A stretch of DNA of 23,120 nt, taken from contig NW_003128863.1 in the NCBI RefSeq assembly GCF_000003605.2, positions 418,315 to 441,434 of the forward strand. Direction: 5' to 3'. The notes beneath the pieces were generated by a model that saw only the letters and a program-made list of their open reading frames with translations, was not told where the DNA came from and searched no databases. A program made the translations under genes and the position numbers. Position 1 is the stretch's first letter; each line of letters opens with the position of its first letter. This document shows, piece by piece, positions 1 to 10,187 of the stretch. The DNA comes from Saccoglossus kowalevskii. Lineage: Eukaryota > Hemichordata > Enteropneusta > Harrimaniidae.

Positions 1-1352
1 GGTAGCCACCAAACGATGGGAAGTTGTGCCTCCCCTTGTACAAGGAGACCTCGCTGGCCACCAAACGATGGTAATGTGTGTCTCATCCCTTGTATAAGGA
101 GACCTTGCTAACCACCAAACGATGGTAAGGTGTGTCTCGTCCCTTGTACAAGGAGACCTTGCTAGCCACCAAACGATGGTAAGGTGTGTCTCCCCTTGTA
201 TAAGGAGACCTCGCTGGCCACCAAACGATGGTAAGGTGTGTCTCGTCCCTTGTACAAGGAGACCTCGCTGGCCACCAAACGATGGTAAGGTGTGTCTCGT
301 CCCTTGTACAAGGAGACTTTGCTGGCCACCAAATGATGATAAGGTGTGTCTCATCCCTTGTACAAGGAGACCTTGCTAGCCACCAAACGATGGCAAGGTG
401 TGCCTCCCCTTGTACAAGGAGACCTCGCTGGCCACCAAACGATGGTAAAGTGTGTCTCATCCCTTGTACAAGGAGACCTCGCTGGCCACGAAACGATGGT
501 AAGGTGTGTCTCGTCCCTTGTACAGAGAGACCTCGCTGGCCACCAAACGATGGTAAGGTGTGTCTCCCCTTGTATAAGGAGACCTTGCTGGCCACCAAAC
601 GATGGTAAGGTGTGTCTCCCCTTGTATAAGGAGACCTTGCTAGCCACCCAACGATGGTAAGGTGTGTCTCGTCCCTTGTATAAGGAGACCTTGCTGGCCA
701 CCAAACGATGTTAAGGTGTGTCTCCCCTTGTATAAGGAGACCTCACTGGCCACCAAACGATGGGAAGGTGTGCCTTCCCTTGTATAAGGAGACCTTGCAA
801 GCCACCAAACAATGGTAAGGTGTGTCTCGTCCCTTGTATAAGGAGACCTTGCAAGCCACCAAACGATGGTAAGGTGTGTCTCGTCCCTTGTATAAGGAGA
901 CCTCGCTGGCCACCAAACGATGGTAAGATGTGTCTCATCCCTTGTACAAGGAGACCTTGCTAGCCACCAAACGATGGTAAGGTGTGCCTCCCCTTGTACA
1001 AGGAGACCTCGCTGGCCACCAAACGATGGTAAAGTGTGTCTCGTCCCTTGTACAAGGAGACCTCGCTGGCCACCAAACGATGGTAAGGTGTGTCTCGTCC
1101 CATGTACAAGGAGACCTCGCTGGCCACCAAACGATGGTAAGGTGTGTCTCGTCCCTTGTACAAGGAGACCTCGCTGGCCACCAAACGATGGTAAGGTGTG
1201 TCTCATCCCTTGTATAAGGAGACCTCGCTGGCCACCAAACAATGGTAAGGTGTGTCTCGTCCCTTGTACAAGGAGATCTCGCTGGCCACCAAATGATGGT
1301 AAGGTGTGTCTCGTCCCTTGTACAAGGAGATCTCGCTGGCCACCAAACGATG
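1..1352. repeat. Minisatellite, 52-54 bp units, about 26 copies
   Basis: Seen directly: the motif ACCAAACGATGG or a close variant recurs about 26 times from about position 8 to about 1340, at an average spacing near 53 bp. Units come in two lengths. The 54-bp form carries TCTCGTCCCTTGT and the 52-bp form TCTCCCCTTGT, lacking a GT. Many units contain the 12-bp palindrome CCTTGTACAAGG; others have CCTTGTATAAGG. The array starts before the window and stops abruptly near 1350, in the sequence GATGTTCTTGCC. If copy A has the same structure as copies B and C, the array lies in the intron between its LDLa exon and its first three-finger exon. The matching introns of copies B (7403-8784) and C (17059-18220) contain no such array. 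Long open frames on both strands here are by-products of the repeat, because a 54-bp unit is a multiple of three and has few stops. Confidence 0.97.
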
Positions 1353-1725
1353 TTCTTGCCATCGTTTAGGTATACTATAAATAGTAACATAGATATTAAT
1401 GTCGCTATGTATGCCATGATATTGTATATCTAATTATTTACTTAATCAACCAAACTGATTTACTCCCAATTGACACTGTGAAAGCTAAGGTAAATAAACA
1501 AATGCATGGAATAATGAATATTAATTTTGTGATAGCAAACGTACAACGTGTCACAACTGTTGAATGGTTACTGTTGAATGGTTAATGGTTACTGCTGGTG
1601 ATAATGGTGCAGTTATTTAAAACTTTATTTCTGAATGTGAAAACTTGCTGGTTATAAATATGTACACATCACGTAATGTTTATTCATTTACTCACACTAA
1701 ATTATTTTGCACATATATAATATAG
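1353..1725 (+). other. 3' part of copy A intron 2
   Basis: A+T-rich sequence between the minisatellite and the first visible exon of copy A. I see no LDLa exon or signal-peptide exon in it. The last stretch resembles the same intron end in copies B and C: a shared CACACTAAAT or CCACACTAAAT element 25-35 bp before the acceptor (the likely branch-point region), then a pyrimidine-containing stretch and TATAG at 1721-1725. Confidence 0.6.
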
Positions 1726-2586
1726 GACAGATATGTAACGAATGCACCTACCAATACGACGAGGATTACCCTGACTACTTTGGCTGTCCCAGTTACGCCC
1801 GTCCTAATTATTGCTACAAAGATGTAAGTACAAAACATGTGCGGACATCATTGTCTGGGACTGACCACATCATTAGATCCGCCATTTCCGTTCATCCTCG
1901 TTCGTATCTACTGTTATGGTTACTACAGTCGTTTTCGAACCTACATATCAACCACAACATAACTAGGCAGGAACATTTTAGATATGCAGTAACGCAGCAA
2001 TCGGAAAATTGTGCAGTCTCTCGTGCTGAGTACGCACAATATAGTAACCGTGAAGCAATGTCGAACAAGCTGCTTACACGCTGCTGAAGTAATTAAACAT
2101 GGTATCAACAAATGGTTTATTTATAAGTCAATCGTCAATCGTCAATCAAGATGTGAATATATTGTGTTGTGACTTTCTAACTTTTCTCCGAATAACAAAC
2201 AAATTTGAAGCAGACACTAATACAAATTTATTCCATTTTGTTTGTCTACATACAGGAAATCTGCTCCACTGTATACACCAAGACATCCAGTGGTACAACT
2301 ATCGAACAAGGATGCATGAAAAGCACGGTGAGAAGTATATTGTTGCATAATTTCTGTGTTTCAACTATGTATACGTATGCTTCAGCATCTACTTATTAAC
2401 AACCATAAAATGATGTCCATTAAAATAAATATAATGAAAAATGTTTTTTTTTTCGTACACGCACAGGACTGCAACACGGCAACTGGAAATAACGACGCCA
2501 GCTGTGCTGAAGGTAATCCCATTGCTGGTGACGATGGAACAACTTGTACATTCTGTTGTGATGCCGTGTACTGCAATGATGAATAG
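1726..2586 (+). CDS. Copy A: LDLa/Ly6-type secreted protein, 3' exons only (partial)
   Basis: Three exons are visible: 1726-1823, 2256-2327 and 2467-2586 (stop TAG 2584-2586). They have the same lengths (98, 72 and 120 nt) and phases as exons 3-5 of copies B and C. All junctions are AG/GT; the donor after exon 4 is GTGAGA rather than the GTATGT of the paralogues. The encoded part is a Ly6/uPAR-like three-finger domain with 12 cysteines: CxxC (ICNEC), GC, YCY, IC, the QGC motif, then six in the last exon. It ends in TFCCDAVYCNDE, matching the family's CCxxxxCN signature. There is no C-terminal hydrophobic GPI-attachment tail. The signal-peptide and LDLa exons are absent from 1353-1725 and should lie beyond the minisatellite, left of the window; alternatively the gene is 5'-truncated. 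All visible exons are intact, with no frameshift. Confidence 0.8.
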
Positions 2587-2645
2587 GTTTTGTGCAATCG
2601 TTGCATTTCGAATGTTTAGCTATGTATTATAGTTAACGACATTTA

Positions 2646-2651
2646 AATAAA
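2646..2651 (+). terminator. Polyadenylation signal of copy A
   Basis: AATAAA lies 60 nt after the copy A stop codon. It is followed by a GT-rich stretch (TTTGTGCGT) that also follows the AATAAA of copies B and C and of the decayed copy, as expected of a downstream cleavage element. Confidence 0.7.
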
Positions 2652-3609
2652 TCCATGCATATATTTGTGCGTCAAAATAGAGTTGTTGCTGGTGGTGTTA
2701 GTTATTTGCTACATTTTTCAATAAGTTTCAATAAGGGGACAACACTGCCACAGTCACCCGCAGTCATCTTGCGAGATATTTCACAATTCATGACATACAT
2801 GAACGAACCGAGGGCGAATGCTTATATAGGTCTAATTGTGCAATACGAAGAGGTATACCCAACTATGGCGGTGGTTATCGCTATCAATTTTATCAACTTA
2901 ATTTTGAATGACGTTCTGAAACACAACAACACAGTCATATTAATGCGATAAATCATTCAAAACATTGCACTCAGTACTGTGGTTTAATGTAATGACCCTG
3001 TAAGTAGCTATCTGTTACAGATACATTGAGATGGGCAACACCGATATATGTAAAATCGTCTCAACCGAGGCAATTTTTTATATAATAATAATAATAATAA
3101 TAATAATGCCGTACTTGTGCACGAACGAGCGAGCCACTGCACTGTTGACGTCGTTTGCGTGATTCTGAAGAATACATTATTATTTTCGTGCATCTCTTTT
3201 GAACCCTCAATACCCGAGAGTCACAATGTTTGTCATTACGTCATGTAAATAGCGTCACACAATTTGCTCATTTTAGTTAATGGTAAGAATTTTCCGTATA
3301 GGTTTTTATCTGCACTTAGATCGACAAATCAAAACGACGTAATCCGATATTGAAATGGTGGTATAATATAATATGGTGTATATCATCTTACACCTCAATT
3401 GTATGCCAGGACGTGTACGCAATTTGACCCATGACCTCAAAGTTATCGCACTCATAATTTTCTCATACTACTGGAAATACTAATGGTAATACTAAATATA
3501 AAATCTAAATACAAAAACACTTGTAAAAAACAAATTTAAAATAATAGATACATATATCTGACACATTGTTAGAATTTTTTTGTTTTGTTTCCTCTTTTTC
3601 GTTTTGGCA
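2652..3609 (+). other. Intergenic spacer downstream of copy A
   Basis: No gene seen. About 2652-2850 is homologous to 10008-10187, the flank of the decayed 3' end; shared pieces include the sequence around CATGACATACATGAACGA. The open frame at 2655-2951 is unlikely to be coding, because it is 3' flank in both copies and is not conserved as a frame. The rest is A+T-rich. Confidence 0.6.
3081..3107. repeat. (TAA)n microsatellite
   Basis: Eight to nine near-perfect TAA/ATA triplets in the spacer between copy A and the copy B unit. It has no counterpart upstream of copy C. Confidence 0.9.
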
Positions 3610-6200
3610 ACTCGGATTTTTTAATTTTGTCTGTTAGCTGTTAAACCTGTCAGTCGGGAAAGCTAAAAAGCCGTATCATCTGTATCTGAATGATGTCAAC
3701 ATTGCAGCGACACTAATCCCGGTAATTTTATTTTGAATTCTTGTACACAGGTGATGCTAATCATAATTAATTATGTAACTGAGTGACGGGAATCGACAGT
3801 CATCCGTCTACACGTCTGCTAAATAGGTAACAGTGGTCTGCAGTAACATTTAGTATCACTGCCCGTTGTCACTGTCAAGCAAATGAAAACCGCCGAGCAA
3901 ATCGACAACGTCACAGAATTGCCATTGCAATATAATATGATGATTTTGTTGAAATATTTAGTTTAATACTGTTCCAGAATAGAGGTTTCTAGAGTCAATC
4001 AAGCGATAAAACGTGATATTTTATCAAATAGTTGGGTATAAATCTAACATATATATGCCACAAAGTGAACAAATACAATAAATTCCCTGGGATTTTTTTT
4101 TTCAAACATATTTCAATGAATGTTTCTAAAAAGGGATGGAATTAGCACACGCGCAGTATGAATGCATGTAACAATTATGGCCTACACATACTGCGTGCGT
4201 GGACAGAACAAATCCATTCGTACAGGCCAACTAAATCAGGAACCACAAGTTGTTATTTTCCACAATTTGTTGGTGGTGTATAATACCATCATTTAACTAC
4301 TTACAAGCAGAACTAAATGCCGTTGCTCAAAATGTTATATGCACCTTATTTATCTAGTTTTGTTCATGCAGATCTAATTATCATTTTGTATACCAGAAGA
4401 AGGAGTCGTCATTGGAATATGCCAATGACGTAAAGATGACGTAGATGAGTGTGAAATTCCTGTTTTTTGCAGTGGGTCAACCATCCTCTATAATATTGTA
4501 AATTACAACTGACAGATAATTACAGACCCATTTAAATTAAAGAAATTAATGGTGATTTGCAATGACGTTAAATGTAATGTTTTTTGTCAGTCGTTTTGTT
4601 TCACTTTCATCTTTCTTTGAATGTTTCTAGTAGTGTAAAACGTGTTTGCATGTCTTTCGTGAACAGGAAACAATACAAACGATTACATTAAGACGATTCC
4701 CTCCAATCTTTACATCTATCTTATGTAATAGTTTCCACACTGGTCAAAACTTTATGCTGCGAACAAGCACATAACCGAACTTGAGCTTGGGTTATGACAT
4801 GGCTATAATAGCGAACTGATTAATATGCAGATTACACAGAACAGCGACCGGACAAACTAGCTCATTTCACTCAAATATATATATTGTGAAACAAAACAAT
4901 AAGATATATGTACGATAGAATATCTCTTTGACAACTTGTGTCATTTCTTTTCTGACTGGTTTATGTTGATATTCATATCTAGTATATTTGACACATATAT
5001 AAAGAAAATAGATGTATTGATGATGTATTTTCTTTCTAAAAGCTTAGTGATATTATTGCTGGGTATAGACCGTCCAGGTTAGTTTTACCCGACTGATTAG
5101 ATGAATGACGGTGAGATGGAAATATTATGCTTCTTTATTTGTACACAGATCTTTAACTGTGCCGTATGAATGTGTTCGCTATATACCGAAGAGCACAATA
5201 GGAAACAACTTCAAACCTGGCCCACATGTCTGCCCACAGGGCAAAGGGCCATTTCAGTGACAACTGCTATACATAGATACATCGGCTTTATTGAAAATGT
5301 CTTATTTTTTTAAGATGCCTTGTAATCAGTCATATCTGTCTTGATCATATAATACCTTACCAGCACAGATTGTCGCTTCTTTCATTCGTAACATATAAAG
5401 TGTGTGCAATAACTGATCATTTACACGTATTTGTGATACTGGGAATTGAACGAGCCGTCTGTCTGATTAATATGTCTAGCTGTTGCGTTATGAATGAGTC
5501 ACATAACATAATGTGGTTACTAATATTTGTTGAGCAATGAGGAATTGAATGCTGTTGCCCGGAAATATAACCTTTCAGAGAAAAATAGTAATACTGTTTT
5601 GTTTGTTCTCAGCCATTCATAAAAAAACACATTATTTGCTTTACACCGCGGAGCAAACGAACACACAATCATTTATTATTAACAAACGTTTCCAGTGTCG
5701 AGAGCGTAGTTGAAGAGCCCAATACGTTAATACGTAAGTACAATTACTGAAAATCGCATATGATTAGCAAGTCATCACGTCCGGTTTGGTTCAGTCAATA
5801 TCATGCATAATGTCAGCTACATCATTTGTGTTTCCCGACAAGTAACGCATTAGTGCAAAATTGATGTATATTTGCAGTAATTGAGTGTGTTTATTGTTCG
5901 TGCATGGCTAAAGGTCTCATTTGATAATATTTACTGACATATACATCTTATATTTGACGTAGGGTGAATTTGCATGCTATATACACATGTTTTAGTTACA
6001 GTAAATAAAACACAAGAAAATGAAACACGAAAAAAACATTTATAACTACTTTTGGATTGGGGCGACACAGTTCAGGATAATTCGTGAATGTCACTGTCAT
6101 AGTCATGAGCACATCGCTGTGTGTGCACAGAACACATAGTTATGTTGACCCACAATGCTTTATTTAGGTTTGTAGTATCTTTTCATAATTTCACAGCGAA
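3610..6200 (+). other. Upstream flank of copy B (no gene seen)
   Basis: About 2.6 kb with no convincing coding exon on either strand; no open frame reaches 60 codons. Much of it aligns in blocks with 12625-15590 upstream of copy C, so it was carried along by the duplication. The blocks near 5490-5600 and 5640-5720 are noticeably better preserved than their surroundings and could include distal control sequence. Confidence 0.55.
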
Positions 6201-6376
6201 AACGTTTTCAAGGTGACATATATTATAAATCATTGAAAATTTTGTATCAGTGTCGGGTAAATTTACTGTCTGTGCATATTAAATTTACCGAGGGGTAGTT
6301 TCACCTGTAATCTAATGGAATAGTCCAAAATAAACAAGAATGTATAAAAAGGCAAAACAGGACTGCGTAACAGTCA
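6200..6376 (+). promoter_or_regulatory. Promoter of copy B: E-box, TATA box, initiator
   Basis: TATAAAAAGG at 6343-6352 is followed about 32 nt later by an initiator-like TCATC (predicted start near 6376). A CACCTG E-box lies at 6302-6307, exactly 41 bp before the TATA box. The whole block from about 6200, including GTGACATATATTATAAATCA and TTACTGTCTGTGCATATTAAAT, is strongly conserved upstream of copy C at the same spacing. That argues for function rather than chance. No transcript was examined, so the start site is an inference. Confidence 0.7.
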
Positions 6377-6997
6377 TCACATCGCGTCTATTGATTTGCA
6401 GTGTAAACATCAGGTAAACAAACTTCCGTTGTTTTATATTAATTACGATTACGTTATATTTGAGATAGCATAATTCAACGAAGCTGCTCATCTAAACCTG
6501 CTCACAAATAATTGTACTGGGGCAGGTAAAATTGTGTGCTATTTCCTTTGAGTTGGGAAACACTTTTCCAAAAACCTTGTGGGAGAAGGCCAGAGCTTTT
6601 GGCTGGAAAAAAAACTAAATTAGGCGGAACACCAATTGCTAACTGGACAGGTTATAAAAAGATTCCCTGTTTTTATTTTAAATTAGTCAGTCCAACTTTT
6701 TAGAATTTTAAAATCCTTGTGAAAAAGCTGTTTAAGGTCTATTGAAACTCTGTCGTGTTCTTTCAAACAAACTTAATTCATTGTGAGTAGCTCCACTTTA
6801 AAATATAAAATTTCATACTATAATATCAGTTGTCTTTCTTGATTCTACTGTGTCATGCATATTAGTGTAACTAACCCGATGACAACATCAGATGGATTAT
6901 AAGAGTAATGTTCTTTGTCTTTGTCAATTAATTACGTGCTTATAAAATACATGATGTCAGATGATGAAATGAATGAATAATTGTATTGTATTTTCAG
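6376..6997 (+). other. Copy B non-coding exon 1 and 5'-UTR intron
   Basis: The predicted leader runs from about 6376 to 6413 and ends CATCAG before the donor GTAAAC at 6414. The acceptor TATTTTCAG ends at 6997, leaving 11 nt of leader (6998-7008) before the ATG at 7009. Copy C has the same donor context (ATCAG before GTAAAC at 15806) and the same acceptor (TATTTTCAG ending 16477). An alternative reading is that the acceptor receives a trans-spliced leader, but the conserved upstream donor and TATA box favour an ordinary intron. Confidence 0.65.
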
Positions 6998-7008
6998 TAT
7001 TTCCGAAT

Positions 7009-9608
7009 ATGGTGACACGCGTTTTACTTTTGGTTCTAGTAGTTGGTCTGTTCAGAAATGTACGTGGTAAGTTTACAGGACATTTACAGATTATTATATT
7101 TCAAGTTCATAATTATTTTTTAAGTGGTCATTGTTCTTGTGAATCAATTGGTACTATGTAGTGCCCTGGCCTAACAGGTATAACGTTTCCTATGTATATA
7201 ATCAATAATGTTAGTGGCCTTTGCAAATTGTCTGTGCAATTGTCTTATTATTGCGAAATATTGTAAACAAAATGGGAAATCTCATTTGCAGGAGAATGCT
7301 CACCAAGAGATTATACATGCGACGATGGTGGCTGTGTAAGAGGCTACTTCAGATGTGATGGTATTCAAAATTGTAACGACAATTCGGATGAAACTGACTG
7401 CGGTATTGTATTCTTTATTTGAACATTTCTTACATCGTGATTGGTACGATAGTTTGTTTCGTGCTTTTATGATAAAACCCGCATTAAATTCAGTATTATA
7501 TCATTTCATTTTTACATGTAGTAAAACACCTCTGACTGATATTTGTATAACTTACTTAAAAACAATTTGTCTTTATTTTAAATGTGTTTTGTTAAAACAC
7601 GACAACCACAATATTCCAGTGACGGCAATGAATAAATCAATTAAAAAACACAAACTAAAATAAAAAAATATTTGATTTCCATTGAATTAATTTAATTGAT
7701 TAAATAATTATTACAATGAAAAACTGGTCGTATGTGAGGCATGTAGAGTTCGTCAAAATGAATAACCGTGTCTCTGACAAGATTGAATGAAGATATACAT
7801 CTACTTACCTGTTATACAGCAATTTTGTAATGAACAGAAAAAAATGTGTGTTCGATATTTACATACCACGTGGTAACAAATTGATGAGTACAATAAATAT
7901 ATTCATCACACACTTCTGTTTGGTCTTGCCCTATACTGAAGGAAAAGTACGCTACACTTTTCCTTATATCACTCTAAGTGCGTGCTTTCAGCCCTAATGT
8001 CAAATTTTGTGCAATGATTTTTAGTGCATCAACATTCGTGGGTAAATGTTTTGTGTTACAATAAATTCACATATCAGTCGACCTGATTAATATTTATATA
8101 CATATATCCCTATTTGCTGGAAATAGCTCGATTAATGTTTCTTGCTCAAACATACAACTGCAGTACAGAGAAATCATGGGTGTGCAATTATGTGTGTGTA
8201 AAATTAAATGACGTTTACTGTAACGCATTCATTTGGCTCGCATTCTTAGTCTTTGTTGGGGTTTTGAAACTGAAACATATTTTAGAATTTGTACATTTCC
8301 AGTGTGGTTAATTGTTGACTTTGTTAAACAATGTCTTTCAAAATTGAATTTAGAAAGCCATAACAGCAAAGAAAGGTTAAGGTTAAACTTGTTTGACCAA
8401 TCAATTTTCAAGCCATATTTATTTGACTAGAAGACTTTTGAACTATGTGAAAAATCTACACAATGAATAAATGCACAAAACCCAAAATAGATGCCCATGT
8501 GTTTATTATACAATGATGGTAAACATCGAAATATTTATTTAACCAGCTTACTTGTAAGCTTTTTTTCCTAATTGAAATAAATTTGAAAAACTCAAATTAC
8601 CGAAATGTGTGTATAATCTCCCCAACAATGGGATATGGTTGGAATAACTCAAAACTAATCTATACCGACACTCATTAGTAATTTTTTTTAAGTTTCTCGA
8701 TGTGTCAAGTTGCTTTTTATACAAGTATACATAAAAACGCGTAATGTCTATCTATACACTCACACTAAATCACTTGTTCTACAGGACAGAAATGTTATGA
8801 ATGCACCTACCAATACGACGAAGATTACCCCGATTACTTTGGTTGCCCCAGTTACTCCCGTCCTAATTATTGCTACAGAGATGTAAGTAACAAATATCAA
8901 TTTGCAGGTTTCACTGTCACATGACTTTTATGTCCACAATTTGCGTTAATCATCGTAGCAAGCAGCCTTGTAATCACTTATTCTTAACAGGCTAGACCAT
9001 ACGCCAAACCTCGAGCTGGTTTGTTGATTTGAAATTACTTTTTTCATTCAGACAAATCTACAGTCTGTTGTTAATGTGGATTTACACGAGCAAATGACCG
9101 TTCGTACTATGAGGCAATTGCGCACAGATCGGCACAGACTGCTGGATATCAAAAAAATGATTTACTACTGAGTCTGTTGTTGTTTCCCATCAGGATGTGA
9201 TTATATAGATGTCATTGTATTTGGTGTTGAGACTTTATTTCTTTTTTTTCTGAAACAAACACTAATACGAATTACTTTTTGTTTGTCTACATACAGGAAA
9301 TCTGCTCCACTGTATACACCAAGACAGCAAGTGGTACAACTATCGAACAAGGTTGCATGATAAGCACGGTATGTGGTATATTCTTGCATAATCTCTACGT
9401 ATATGTGTTTGTACATATAAATAACAACCACTAACTTGCATTAAAATATATGAAATACAAACTGAATGAAATGTTACATTTCATACAGGTCTGCAACACG
9501 GCAACTGGAAATAACGACGCCAGCTGTGCCGAAGGTAATCCCATTGCTGGTGATGATGGGACAACTTGTACATTCTGTTGTGATGATGAGTACTGCAATA
9601 ATGAATAA
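7009..9608 (+). CDS. Copy B: secreted LDLa + Ly6/uPAR-like protein, 152 aa
   Basis: Coding exons: 7009-7066, 7292-7402, 8785-8882, 9297-9368 and 9489-9608 (stop TAA 9606-9608). All junctions are GT-AG; phases are 1, 1, 0, 0; total 459 nt. Residues 1-19 form a signal peptide (MVTRVLLLVLVVGLF core), probably cut near G20. Residues 22-56 are a complete LDL-receptor class A module with six cysteines (C22, 29, 34, 41, 47, 56) and the NDNSDETDC calcium-binding signature. Residues 60-150 form a Ly6/uPAR-like three-finger domain: CYEC at 60-63, QGC at 107-109, final FCCDDEYCN at 142-150. It has 12 cysteines where ten are usual. The protein ends two residues later, with no GPI tail or membrane segment, so secretion is the likely fate. 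I see no N-x-S/T glycosylation site. The ATG is the first after the conserved acceptor, and its context is shared with copy C. Role by family: extracellular ligand binding; the actual partner is unknown. Confidence 0.88.
7403..8784 (+). other. Copy B intron 2
   Basis: A 1.4-kb A+T-rich intron between the LDLa exon and the first three-finger exon (donor GTATTG at 7403, acceptor CTACAG ending 8784). It aligns in patches with the copy C intron (17059-18220). It contains a small perfect hairpin, GGAAAAGT 7941-7948 and ACTTTTCC 7956-7963, that copy C does not keep. Open frames here (for example 7355-7663, which runs out of exon 2) are not gene exons. Confidence 0.75.
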
Positions 9609-9668
9609 GTTCTGTGCAATCGTTGTATTTCACATCTTGAGTTATGTATTTTTTGTTGGCGACAGTTA

Positions 9669-9674
9669 AATAAA
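9669..9674 (+). terminator. Polyadenylation signal of copy B
   Basis: AATAAA lies 61 nt after the stop codon, in a 3' UTR closely matching those of copies A and C. TGTTTGTGCAATATGTGCG, a GT-rich downstream element, follows about 16 nt later. Confidence 0.75.
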
Positions 9675-9870
9675 CCTATATGCCATACAGTTGTTTGTGC
9701 AATATGTGCGTTACCATATATTTGCTAGTGGTAGTGTTTGTTAGTTTGCTGAATTATTTCCTCAATTTGTCAACGTTACGTCATCACACATCTGATACAA
9801 ATCTACTGGAAAATGAATCAATTTTTTTATTTCTTACACTTAAACTACTTCTACATGGCACGTGAGAATA

Positions 9871-10187
9871 GATGCCAGCTGTCACGCTGATAATCCCATT
9901 GCTGGGGATTATGGGACGACTGTGTACTGCAAAAGTGGATAAGTTTCGTGCAATCGTTACATTTTGAATATTTAGCTATGTATATAAGTTGACGACATTC
10001 AAATAAATCCATATGGTGTGCATTTATTTGTGCGTTAAAATATATTTGTTGCTGGTAGTGTCGAGTTTTTTTTCGAAGTAAGGACGAAAAATATTGCCGC
10101 AATCGGGTATCCTGCGCAATATATTCGAAGTCATGACATATATGAATGAGGCGGAGGCGAGTGCTTCATGTTCTTATTGTACAATAT
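9871..10187 (+). pseudogene. Decayed exon 5, 3' UTR and flank of a fourth copy
   Basis: From 9871 the sequence matches the last exon of the family (GATGCCAGCTGT, then TAATCCCATTGCTGG, then GTGTACTGCAA) and ends in TAAG. It lacks about 20 nt that should encode the TFCC part of the CCxxxxCN signature and carries other disabling changes. It continues into a recognisable 3' UTR with AATAAA at 10002-10007 and into flank homologous to 2652-2850 downstream of copy A. It is closer to copy A than to B or C: both share the CTATGTAT..AGTT.ACGACATT stretch and the following flank. No upstream exons of this copy are present; just before it lies the end of the copy B unit. Confidence 0.8.

Larger units (their letters stand above)
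3610..9740 (+). repeat. Segmental duplication unit containing copy B
   Basis: Collinear by eye with about 12625-19210. Anchors: 3700-3850 with 12720-12870 (shared CTTGTACACAGG and TCTACACGTCTGCT), 4140-4215 with 12995-13065 (shared CACGCGCAGTATGAATGCAT), 5490-5580 with 14985-15070 (shared GGAAATATAACCTTTCAG), the promoter block 6200-6420 with 15590-15812, all exons, and the 3' ends 9600-9700 with 19070-19185. The two units are about 6.1 and 6.6 kb. Identity is high in exons and promoter and patchier elsewhere, with many small indels. Unit boundaries are approximate. Confidence 0.85.

Noticed and set aside
1-1352. CRISPR-like array
   Set aside because: Units are contiguous with no unique spacers between repeats, and the genome is eukaryotic.
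83-1433. Many long open frames on both strands with repeating peptides (such as GDLAGHQTMVRCVSSLVQ)
   Set aside because: They are translations of the minisatellite. The 54-bp unit keeps frames open on both strands, and the 52-bp units shift them.
2655-2951. 98-codon frame behind copy A
   Set aside because: It lies in the 3' UTR and flank; the homologous stretch at 10008-10187 is not open in the same frame.
6991-7008. Spliced-leader trans-splicing acceptor
   Set aside because: A conserved TATA box, short leader exon and GTAAAC donor lie 0.6-0.7 kb upstream in both copies, which explains the acceptor as an ordinary 5'-UTR intron.
7355-7663. 102-codon frame overlapping the LDLa exon of copy B
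   Set aside because: It starts inside exon 2 in a different frame and runs through the intron; copy C does not keep it.
7009-9608. Three-finger toxin or GPI-anchored Ly6 receptor
   Set aside because: The N-terminal LDLa module and extra cysteines do not fit a classic three-finger toxin. The absence of a hydrophobic C-terminus excludes a GPI anchor. A secreted Ly6-type protein is the simpler reading.
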